A stretch of 54,489 nt of DNA, from assembly GCA_003249255.1 (NCBI GenBank), contig QKJP01000028.1, positions 1 to 54,489 on the forward strand. The letters run 5' to 3'. Below are positions 17,455 through 23,615 of the stretch, piece after piece. The notes beneath the pieces were generated by a model. That model did not search any database, had not been told where the DNA came from, and saw nothing but the letters and a program-made list of their open reading frames with translations. Positions within the stretch are counted from its first letter, which is position 1; every line of letters begins with the position of its first letter. The translations under genes and the position numbers were made by a program. This DNA comes from Bacteroidales bacterium. GTDB lineage: Bacteria > Bacteroidota > Bacteroidia > Bacteroidales > Marinilabiliaceae.

Positions 17455-18454
17455 TAATGCAATGAGTTTGTCGTGGGTGAAGGATAAGGAAAAGCTTTCT
17501 AAAATCGCCATTTATTTTGCTATCGTATTTACGTTAGCCGATACGTTATACATGAACATTGCCGGTATTCATTATGGCAATAAGGAATTGTGTATCATCT
17601 ATAACTCAATGCCACGTTGGCTCTTTTTAATTTATGAATACCTGTTTGAGCTATTAGTGATTGTGTTATTAGGTATTTTTGGCGGAGTACTTATTGAGCA
17701 ATACATCAATAAGGTCAAGCGTTTTTTCCCTAAGAATCAGGTATTGGCGTTCCTGTATGCATCTTTTTTGCCGATATGCTCTTGTGGTGTGATACCCATT
17801 GTTGAAACCATGAAAGAAAGGGTGAAGTTGCGTACTCTGGTGACTTTCATTATCTCAGCACCAATACTTAATCCATACATTGTATTTATGTCTGCCAGTG
17901 TGTTAGGGTGGGAGTATGCTTTATTGCGTATAGCTTCAGCCTTCTTTTTGGCGATTACAACCGGGTATCTGGTCGAAGTGGTGGTTAATTTCTTTCAATT
18001 ATCCATCCCGGGTGTGTACGATAATTGCAATGTAGGTTGTGCGCCAACAAGTAAGAATCCGTACTTAAAAACAATGACTTACATGCGCCGGTTATTGCCC
18101 TTTATCCTCTTGGCGGGAGCCTTATCTTTTGCATTTGAGTTTATTCATCCTCAGCAATACTTAGAAACCCTTAGTTTTAATAACGAAGCTGTTTCGATGG
18201 CTTTAATGACCATCGTTGGTATTCCGGTTTATGTATGTAATGGAGCTGATGTGTTGTTTTTGAAACCTCTTTTAAGCTTTACCGATCTTTCGATGGGCTC
18301 AGCCATGATTTTTTCATTAACCTCCTCAGCCATCTGCATTTCGTCGATTGTAATGCTGATCAAGTTTTTTGGCAAGCAGGTTACGTTTACCATTCTTGGC
18401 GTGATTGTCTCTCAGGTGTTGATGTTGGGAGTGCTGATTAATTGGTTTATATAG
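17447..18454 (+). CDS. ArsP/DUF318 family permease with CSCG motif
   Basis: 335 residues with about eight membrane helices. The family signature PICSCGVIP (near residue 110) is present, and so is the second-half motif GIPVYVCNGADVLFLKP, in the place where this family has its second conserved loop. These permeases (Pfam ArsP_1, earlier DUF318) include organoarsenical exporters and proteins tied to Cu/Zn tolerance. The substrate of most members is unknown. A cytoplasmic or periplasmic loop carries NCNVGC, another possible soft-metal or thiol site. Being translationally coupled to the preceding small protein and the last gene of the Fe-S set, it points to metal(loid) or sulfur compound movement as part of the system. 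No arsenic genes (arsC, arsR) are near. Confidence 0.85.
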   Translation: MSSNAMSLSWVKDKEKLSKIAIYFAIVFTLADTLYMNIAGIHYGNKELCIIYNSMPRWLFLIYEYLFELLVIVLLGIFGGVLIEQYINKVKRFFPKNQVLAFLYASFLPICSCGVIPIVETMKERVKLRTLVTFIISAPILNPYIVFMSASVLGWEYALLRIASAFFLAITTGYLVEVVVNFFQLSIPGVYDNCNVGCAPTSKNPYLKTMTYMRRLLPFILLAGALSFAFEFIHPQQYLETLSFNNEAVSMALMTIVGIPVYVCNGADVLFLKPLLSFTDLSMGSAMIFSLTSSAICISSIVMLIKFFGKQVTFTILGVIVSQVLMLGVLINWFI

Positions 18455-18535
18455 AGTTTGTTGATGGGTGTCGGAAAAGAAGAGTGTAGCTCGGTAAAAA
18501 CTAAATAATTCAAAAATGTTTTTCTTATATTTGTT

Positions 18536-18543
18536 GTCGAATA
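18536..18543 (+). promoter_or_regulatory. Candidate -7 box (TATATTTG) for the DUF4160/DUF2442 pair
   Basis: TATATTTG is a full match to TAnnTTTG and lies 14 nt upstream of the ATG at 18558. It overlaps the longer reading frame that starts at 18516, which favours the downstream start. Confidence 0.45.
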
Positions 18544-18557
18544 AGATAACAAAAGTA

Positions 18558-18797
18558 ATGAGTATGCCAACGTTAAAAATAATCGATTCTATTAAAATTG
18601 ATGTTTACTCAAGAGAGCATCCACCACCTCATTTTCATGTTATTTATGCAGAATATGAAGAATTGATTGTAATTGAAACATTGGAAACTTATGCAGGTAA
18701 ATTGCCAAGTGTTCAACGAAAAAAAGTTGTTGATTGGGCATTAGACAAACGAGACTATTTATTACAGAATTTTATACTTTTAAATCCAAGGTTATGA
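18558..18797 (+). CDS. DUF4160 protein, toxin-antitoxin-like
   Basis: 79 residues from the chosen start (MSMPTLKII). A longer version from 18516 would add 14 residues, but these precede a -7 box and do not fit the family. The signature is REHPPPHFHVIYAEYE followed by a C-terminal helix (VVDWALDKRDYLL), as in DUF4160 proteins. These small proteins are regularly encoded just before a DUF2442/HTH protein and are thought to form type II toxin-antitoxin-like pairs. Here the stop overlaps the next start by four bases (ATGA at 18794-18797), which supports coupling. Toxicity is not shown by the sequence. Confidence 0.8.
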   Translation: MSMPTLKIIDSIKIDVYSREHPPPHFHVIYAEYEELIVIETLETYAGKLPSVQRKKVVDWALDKRDYLLQNFILLNPRL

Positions 18798-19312
18798 GAA
18801 AAAGCGTAAAAATACCACGGATTTTGAAAATTGAAGCTATACAAGGTTTTAATGTTACCTGTATGTTTAACAATGGAGAATCGCGTGTAATTGACTTTAA
18901 ATCTTTGTTTAATAAGTGGAATGTAGGTGAGTTTGATATAGAGTATCCTCTTTTAACCGAATCTGAATTTAAGAAAGTTACATTAAGAAATCATACACTT
19001 TCATGGCAGAATATTGAATTGAAGTTGCTTAATGAAGATGGAACCGAACAAATTCATCCTTACGAAATTGATCCATTTACTTTATTTGAAGCAAGTACAG
19101 AAACAGAAAATGAATTGTCAAAATTTGGTTCATTAATTCGTCGTGCTCGAAAGAAAGCTGGTTTAACTCAGGAACAATTGGCGGAACGAAGTGGTACTTC
19201 AAGGTTTTATATATCTAGAATTGAGAATAATAAGACAGATATAGAATTGTCGACTTTTAGAAAAATTGTAGAAGCCGGATTAGGTAAACATTTAAAATTA
19301 TTAATAGAATAA
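18794..19312 (+). CDS. DUF2442 domain + Xre-type HTH protein, antitoxin-like
   Basis: 172 residues from the start at 18794, chosen because it overlaps the previous stop as ATGA. A frame opening at 18734 would extend into the preceding gene. Residues about 1-95 resemble DUF2442 (IEAIQGFNVTCMFNNGESRVIDF). Residues about 108-165 are a helix-turn-helix of the Xre kind (RARKKAGLTQEQLAERSG, then YISRIENNKTDIELSTFRKI). The protein would bind DNA, probably its own promoter, and may neutralise its DUF4160 partner. The pair sits right after the Fe-S gene set but has its own promoter, so a link is not implied. Confidence 0.82.
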   Translation: MRKSVKIPRILKIEAIQGFNVTCMFNNGESRVIDFKSLFNKWNVGEFDIEYPLLTESEFKKVTLRNHTLSWQNIELKLLNEDGTEQIHPYEIDPFTLFEASTETENELSKFGSLIRRARKKAGLTQEQLAERSGTSRFYISRIENNKTDIELSTFRKIVEAGLGKHLKLLIE

Positions 19313-19519
19313 TACCTGCCAACAATATTCATCAGACAGACTCTGGTTTTTGTGGTAAAATAACGTTAATGTATTATCATTGTCGCCGAACCTCAAGCTT
19401 CCACTCGAAAAACGTAAAATTACTGCCAACTACACACTTCCGTTTTATACCAAAATAATATCTACTCTATACTAGTTTGGGATCCGTTTCATACATTGAT
19501 GGTTTTCGTTCTCTAAACT

Positions 19520-19579
19520 AATCAGTTTGTGAGTTTGTTTTATGTCAAAGCAATTTAAATGGAAACTCATAAACTGATT
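19520..19579 (+). promoter_or_regulatory. 17-bp hairpin enclosing the start codon of the Crp/Fnr gene
   Basis: AATCAGTTTGTGAGTTT (19520-19536) pairs with AAACTCATAAACTGATT (19563-19579). In RNA all 17 positions can pair, with one G-U. The 26-nt loop holds the ATG at 19559 and the region where a ribosome would bind. The right arm is coding (codons 2-7). It could be a translational control element, or a DNA operator for the protein itself. Confidence 0.55.
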
Positions 19580-20131
19580 TATTACCTACGAAAGTGGACC
19601 AACATAAAGGATGAAGAAGCCGGTGTAATCTTAACTGCTTTCGAGCCGATATCGCTTAAAAAGAAGGAAGAGTTAATCGTGCCGGGTGAAACCTGCGAAT
19701 ACATTTACTTTATAACCAAAGGCTGTGTACGTTCTTACTTTGTAGATGATAAAGGCAACGATCATATTTTTCAGATTCGAATGGATAATAGCTGGATTGG
19801 TGATTTAGAGAGTTTTTATTCGCATCAACCATCCAAATACTACATCGAAAGTCTTGAGGAAACCCAATTGTTACGCATCAAAGAAGAGACCTTAGATGAG
19901 TTATTTTTAAAAGTGCCTGCCCTTGAACGTTATTTTCGCATTCTTTTTCAAAAAGCCTATGTTAATGCATTGAATCGTTTAAGCGATCAAATGTGGGAAC
20001 CGGCCATCAACCGCTATCATAACATGCTTAAAGAGCATCCCGACATGTTTCAGCGGGTTCCCTTGGTGTACATCGCATCCTACCTGGGAATTACGCCTGA
20101 GAGTTTGAGTCGCATTCGTAAACAACGATAA
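19559..20131 (+). CDS. Crp/Fnr family transcriptional regulator
   Basis: 190 residues. Residues about 20-115 form the cyclic-nucleotide-binding beta-roll (EYIYFITKGCVRSYF, GDLESFYSHQPS). The C-terminal part ends in a short winged-helix (IASYLGITPESLSRIRKQR). There is no cysteine set for an Fnr-type cluster, so the signal is unlikely to be sensed by a [4Fe-4S] centre. In Bacteroidota such regulators often sit beside YceI and DODA-like genes, as here, and probably control them. The start was taken at 19559 because METHKLIYYLRKW matches the usual N-terminus. That start lies in the loop of a 17-bp hairpin. Confidence 0.88.
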   Translation: METHKLIYYLRKWTNIKDEEAGVILTAFEPISLKKKEELIVPGETCEYIYFITKGCVRSYFVDDKGNDHIFQIRMDNSWIGDLESFYSHQPSKYYIESLEETQLLRIKEETLDELFLKVPALERYFRILFQKAYVNALNRLSDQMWEPAINRYHNMLKEHPDMFQRVPLVYIASYLGITPESLSRIRKQR

Positions 20132-20140
20132 ATGTATTTC

Positions 20141-20185
20141 TTAACATAGATCAAGTGTAAAACCTTGGTTTCGGTCATAAATTTG
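20141..20185 (+). promoter_or_regulatory. Candidate YceI promoter with upstream Crp/Fnr-like site
   Basis: TAAATTTG at 20178-20185 matches the -7 consensus TAnnTTTG. An imperfect dyad TTAACATAGA-TCAAGTGTAA occupies 20141-20160. Its centre would be near -40 relative to the start of transcription, the usual place for an activator of the Crp/Fnr family. The two halves match at only six of ten positions, so the operator is tentative. Confidence 0.35.
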
Positions 20186-20217
20186 TTTCATAATAATTAA
20201 TTAAAAACGATGATATT

Positions 20218-20781
20218 ATGAAAACATTAAAAGTAACCGTAGCTGTTTTGTTAATGAGTGTATCTGCTGCTTTCGCTCAAAAAACTGATGTAAATATCGA
20301 ACAATCAAATATTGTTTGGACCGGAAATAAAATTGGAGGTTCACACACCGGTGAAATTCAATTGAAAAGCGGATATCTGGATGTTGATGCCAACAAAATT
20401 AAGGGTGGTGAATTTGTTGTTGATATGATGTCAATCACCAATACTGATTTGGAAGACCCGGGCTACAATCAAAAATTAGTTGGACACTTAAGATCCGATG
20501 ATTTCTTTGGTGTTGAAAAGTATCCGACAGCCACTTTTAAAATTACTAAAGCTGGAGCATTTAAGGCTAATAAGGCTAGCGTGGAAGGCGAACTTACCAT
20601 CAAAGGCAAAACAGAAAGCATTGCTTTTGAAGTGGAGAAAAAAGGCAAAACCTACGTGGCCACCATCGAAGTGGATCGGTCTAAATTTGATGTGCGTTAT
20701 GGCTCAGAGTCTTTCTTTGATAATCTTGGCGACAACCTGATTTATAACATTTTCACCTTAGAAGTAGAGCTGGCTTTATAA
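20218..20781 (+). CDS. YceI family periplasmic lipid-binding protein
   Basis: 187 residues. A signal peptide (1-20, ending AFAQ) precedes a YceI-type beta-barrel (about 24-185) with the family signatures NIVWTGNKIGGSHTGEI, GHLRSDDFFGVEKYPTATF and EVDRSKFDVRYGS. YceI proteins form lipocalin-like barrels that hold polyisoprenoid or quinone-like lipids in the periplasm. The full domain is present. It lies between the Crp/Fnr gene and the DODA-like gene, a grouping common in Bacteroidota, and has its own candidate promoter. Confidence 0.93.
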   Translation: MKTLKVTVAVLLMSVSAAFAQKTDVNIEQSNIVWTGNKIGGSHTGEIQLKSGYLDVDANKIKGGEFVVDMMSITNTDLEDPGYNQKLVGHLRSDDFFGVEKYPTATFKITKAGAFKANKASVEGELTIKGKTESIAFEVEKKGKTYVATIEVDRSKFDVRYGSESFFDNLGDNLIYNIFTLEVELAL

Positions 20782-20811
20782 GATGGGTTAGAGACTAAAA
20801 AAAATTTAGTC

Positions 20812-21693
20812 ATGGATAGAAAAGCTTTTTTAAAAACACTATCAGCATTTGTTCCATCAATAGTTATAGGTATGGAGTTAAGAGCATTAAATAAGTTTGT
20901 AGATTCGTTAGGAAATACGCCTAAGATGCCGGTTTTATTCCTTGGGCATGGAAGCCCCATGAACGCCATCGAAGACAATGAGTTTGTGCAGGGGTTTAAA
21001 AAGGTTGCGAGTGGAATCGATCATCCCAAAGCCATTTTGTGTATTTCGGCTCATTGGGAAACCCGTGGTACAAAAGTAACGGCTATGGAATATCCGGAAA
21101 CCATTCACGATTTTGGAGGTTTTCCACCTGCTTTGTATCAGATTCAATATCCGGCTCCGGGTTCACCGGAGCTGGCAAAGCAAACAAAGGACTTAATTCT
21201 CAATCAGGATGTTGTGTTAGACCATAAATGGGGCTTAGATCATGGTGCCTGGACGGTTATCAAACACATGTATCCCAAGGCTGATGTACCGGTTATTCAG
21301 TTAAGCCTCAATGTTAATTTAAGGCCGGCTGAGCACTATGAACTGGCACAAGAATTATCAGCGTTGCGAAAGAAAGGTGTACTCATTATCGGAAGTGGTA
21401 ATCTGGTCCATAACCTGGGAAAAGTTGCCTGGCATAAAATGAATGAGATCTATGCGTATGACTGGGCAAAAGAGACCATGGAGCAGATGAATGATTTTAT
21501 CATTTCCGGAAATCATTCAGGATTAATAAATTATCAACGACAAGGTTGGGAGTTAGCCATTCCAACTCCGGAGCATTACCTTCCGTTATTGTACGTCCTT
21601 GCGCTTCAAGATAAAGGTGAGACTATTCAGTTGTTTAATGATAAACCCTTAGCAGGTTCTTTATCGATGACCTCTGTAAAAATTGGAACATGA
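20812..21693 (+). CDS. ygiD: 4,5-DOPA-dioxygenase-extradiol-like protein (LigB family)
   Basis: 293 residues. The N-terminal 35 residues (DRKAFLKTLSAF, then a hydrophobic stretch) resemble a degenerate Tat or Sec leader, which the E. coli protein lacks. The catalytic domain follows with the family's metal and active-site motifs: FLGHGSPMNAI, SAHWE, HDFGGFP, DHGAWTV and SGNLVHNLG. YgiD-type enzymes are zinc- or iron-dependent extradiol dioxygenases active on catechol-like substrates. The gene starts 30 nt after yceI and is probably in one transcript with it. The natural substrate is unknown. Confidence 0.9.
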   Translation: MDRKAFLKTLSAFVPSIVIGMELRALNKFVDSLGNTPKMPVLFLGHGSPMNAIEDNEFVQGFKKVASGIDHPKAILCISAHWETRGTKVTAMEYPETIHDFGGFPPALYQIQYPAPGSPELAKQTKDLILNQDVVLDHKWGLDHGAWTVIKHMYPKADVPVIQLSLNVNLRPAEHYELAQELSALRKKGVLIIGSGNLVHNLGKVAWHKMNEIYAYDWAKETMEQMNDFIISGNHSGLINYQRQGWELAIPTPEHYLPLLYVLALQDKGETIQLFNDKPLAGSLSMTSVKIGT

Positions 21694-21725
21694 CACCTAT
21701 CAGGTTTTTAAAACCTGTTAGGTGT
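21693..21725. repeat. Palindromic intergenic repeat, copy 1
   Basis: The arms ACACCTATCAGGTTTT and AAAACCTGTTAGGTGT are complementary with one mismatch. They start on the last base of the dioxygenase stop codon. A second copy is at 26114-26144. It can act as a two-way terminator and belongs to a class of palindromes scattered in Bacteroidota genomes. Confidence 0.7.
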
Positions 21726-21803
21726 TTACCTGGCTTTCGGTAGAGGTATTTAATTTTGTCAATTTGCCATCTTTTGTTATGTTCGCTTCTAACTTATTTT
21801 TTT

Positions 21804-22163
21804 ATGGGTAAAAAGCAAAAAAAGCCGAAAAAGATTCATCGAGATAATCGAGGACGTGAATTTATTAAAGAGACTTTCTTTATTGGTGGAAAAATGAAAG
21901 TTCGAAAAATATATGTGATTGATGGCATTCCGGCAGATGAATATTACCTGCAAAATGCCACAGATATGGATTTCTATATGAATGGAGACTATGAGTTAAT
22001 GAGCTGCAACAAATCCTCAGATGATTTAATTATCGATGAGAATCTAATTGAATCGTATAATGATGAACCGGATATGTATGAGCAAGGTATAGATGAATGT
22101 GAAATGGCGAAATTGGATTTGATTAAACCGTTTACAGAAGATTTAGATGATTTGCCTTTTTAA
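21804..22163 (+). CDS. Hypothetical protein, basic N-terminus and acidic C-terminus
   Basis: 119 residues from the ATG at 21804 (MGKKQKKPKK). A longer frame from a TTG at 21756 would add a hydrophobic stretch, but this is less likely. I do not recognise a family. The first 40 residues are strongly basic (KKQKKPKKIHRDNRGREF). The rest is acidic, with many Asp and Glu, and ends FTEDLDDLPF. A central motif VRKIYVIDGIPADEYY is the most structured part. No signal peptide or membrane helix is visible from this start, so it is probably cytoplasmic. Confidence 0.6.
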   Translation: MGKKQKKPKKIHRDNRGREFIKETFFIGGKMKVRKIYVIDGIPADEYYLQNATDMDFYMNGDYELMSCNKSSDDLIIDENLIESYNDEPDMYEQGIDECEMAKLDLIKPFTEDLDDLPF

Positions 22164-22245
22164 TCATTCTTCTTTCGTTAGCCTGAAGACTTTAGTTTGC
22201 TTTGGTTGTTGTAAATAGCAGATAATTGTTTTTCGAGAGGCGGGA

Positions 22246-23115
22246 TTATTCTATGTATTTCATTGTTAAATTCATAACCGCATCGATATTTTCTTTCTTA
22301 TTGCTGTATGGTGAAGAAGTGACTGTTTTATTCATTTCGTTAAAGTATTTTCCTGTAGTCGTTTTAATATCAGGGGATGAAGCCAAATGAGTGTATGTTT
22401 TAGCCATGTCTTCGGGTGTAATCGAAAATTTGCTTTTTATTGAATAAAGAAATTTCATAAATCCTGAAATATTTGGGTAACGACCTGTATCTACTTTCAC
22501 ATTAGTAACACGAATACAATTTACGGTAATACCTGTTTCTTTGAGCTGTTCAGATAACCAATAAGTGTACATTACTTGTGCAAGTTTCGATTGATAATAG
22601 GCTTTAGGCACACTAAACTTTCTAGTTTCAAATTCCGGATCTTTCAAATCAACAGTCAAATTTGGGTGCATCATTAATCCTTTGGAAGCAATGGTTATAA
22701 TCCGGGCTTGCTCACTATTCTTCATCAAGTTCATAACAGAATTTGTAAGTAGTACCGGGCCAATGTGATTTGTTGCCCAAATGGATTCTATTCCATCAAC
22801 AGTTTTTTCGGGTTGCTTGCGGGCAATGTCAAAATCCGCTGCATTATGAATGAGAACATCCAGTTTGTCAATTCTATTGTTCAGTTTAAGCGATGCATCT
22901 AAAATTGATTTTTTAGAAGACATATCAATCTGCAATAAATCAATGTCATCTTGCGCCGATATCTGTTTGATTTCAGCCAATGCAAGCTTTCCACGCTCTA
23001 TGTTTCTAACTCCAATGATCACATGAAATCCATTTTGTGCCAATTGAATAGCAGCTTGCTTTCCTATGCCGGAATTTCCTCCGGTTATTAAGCATGTCTT
23101 TTTTATTGTTTTCAT
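22246..23115 (-). CDS. Short-chain dehydrogenase/reductase (SDR)
   Basis: 289 residues. It has the classical SDR layout: the NAD(P)-binding TGGNSGIG motif near residue 12, the NAA-like motif IHNAADF near residue 90, and the active-site Y-x3-K as YYQSK near residue 168. It resembles retinol-dehydrogenase-like members of the family, which often act on unknown small carbonyl or alcohol substrates. It is on the strand opposite to its neighbours and appears to be a single-gene unit. The substrate is not predictable. Confidence 0.9.
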   Translation of the reverse strand: MKTIKKTCLITGGNSGIGKQAAIQLAQNGFHVIIGVRNIERGKLALAEIKQISAQDDIDLLQIDMSSKKSILDASLKLNNRIDKLDVLIHNAADFDIARKQPEKTVDGIESIWATNHIGPVLLTNSVMNLMKNSEQARIITIASKGLMMHPNLTVDLKDPEFETRKFSVPKAYYQSKLAQVMYTYWLSEQLKETGITVNCIRVTNVKVDTGRYPNISGFMKFLYSIKSKFSITPEDMAKTYTHLASSPDIKTTTGKYFNEMNKTVTSSPYSNKKENIDAVMNLTMKYIE

Positions 23116-23210
23116 TGTGTAGTAAGTTTATATGGATAAAGAAACATAATTGATTGGTATAAACAAAGAAAAAGTTTACGGATAGCCGTTCATTCGCATG
23201 ATTATATCAA

Positions 23211-23273
23211 GACGGAGACATAAAACTTTTAATTTTTTCATAAACCTTTGTGCCCCAGTGTCTCTGTGTTGAG
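23211..23273. repeat. Repeat of the CAACACAGAGACAC family, diverged copy
   Basis: Its reverse complement begins CAACACAGAGACAC and continues with GGCACAAAGGTTTATGA, closely following the copy at 6746-6803 (GCACAGAGTTTATGA). The two arms here are less complementary than in that copy. Confidence 0.5.
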
Positions 23274-23558
23274 TTTTTTGTCGTAATATTTATATTTTTT
23301 TGAATTATGCATAATTGCGGTCATTCAGAAAAGTTTCAAATTATTATCGGGCCACTGTATTATTGAGTTCTTAGTTTTTTAAATGTATTAATGCATGAGT
23401 GTAGAACCTATGCTTAAAAAAAAACAGGGCTACACGAAGAGTTGAAGTAAGTTAGTGTTTATCAAAATTAAAGGTGTGTTGGGTTAGGCTAATCAGAATT
23501 ATAAAGGTTGCAATAAATTTACTAACTATCATGTGCTATGAGTGTGATTGATAATTTG

Positions 23559-23566
23559 TATTTTTG
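23559..23566 (+). promoter_or_regulatory. Candidate -7 box (TATTTTTG) of the GH86 gene
   Basis: TATTTTTG fits TAnnTTTG and lies 50 nt upstream of the ATG at 23616. No clear -33 TTTG is present at 19-20 nt. Confidence 0.35.
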
Positions 23567-23615
23567 CTAACTCCTTATAACACATGAGCATTATTCACCT
23601 GAAAAAAAAAGCGAA

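Larger units (their letters stand above)
23116..23615. other. 500-nt intergenic region upstream of the GH86 gene
   Basis: It separates divergent genes. It holds a member of the CAACACAGAGACAC repeat family (23211-23273) and a candidate -7 box TATTTTTG at 23559-23566, 50 nt before the GH86 start. Nothing else is recognisable. Confidence 0.5.

Noticed and set aside
9196-18454. Interpretation as a nitrate or nitrous-oxide reductase accessory set because of the NapH/NosR-like protein
   Set aside because: No NapA, NapG, NosZ, NosD or cytochrome genes are present, and the polyferredoxin, barrel and Cys-repeat protein have no place in those pathways.
18516-18557. Longer start for the DUF4160 protein
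   Set aside because: The extra residues lie over a TATATTTG promoter box and do not resemble the family N-terminus.
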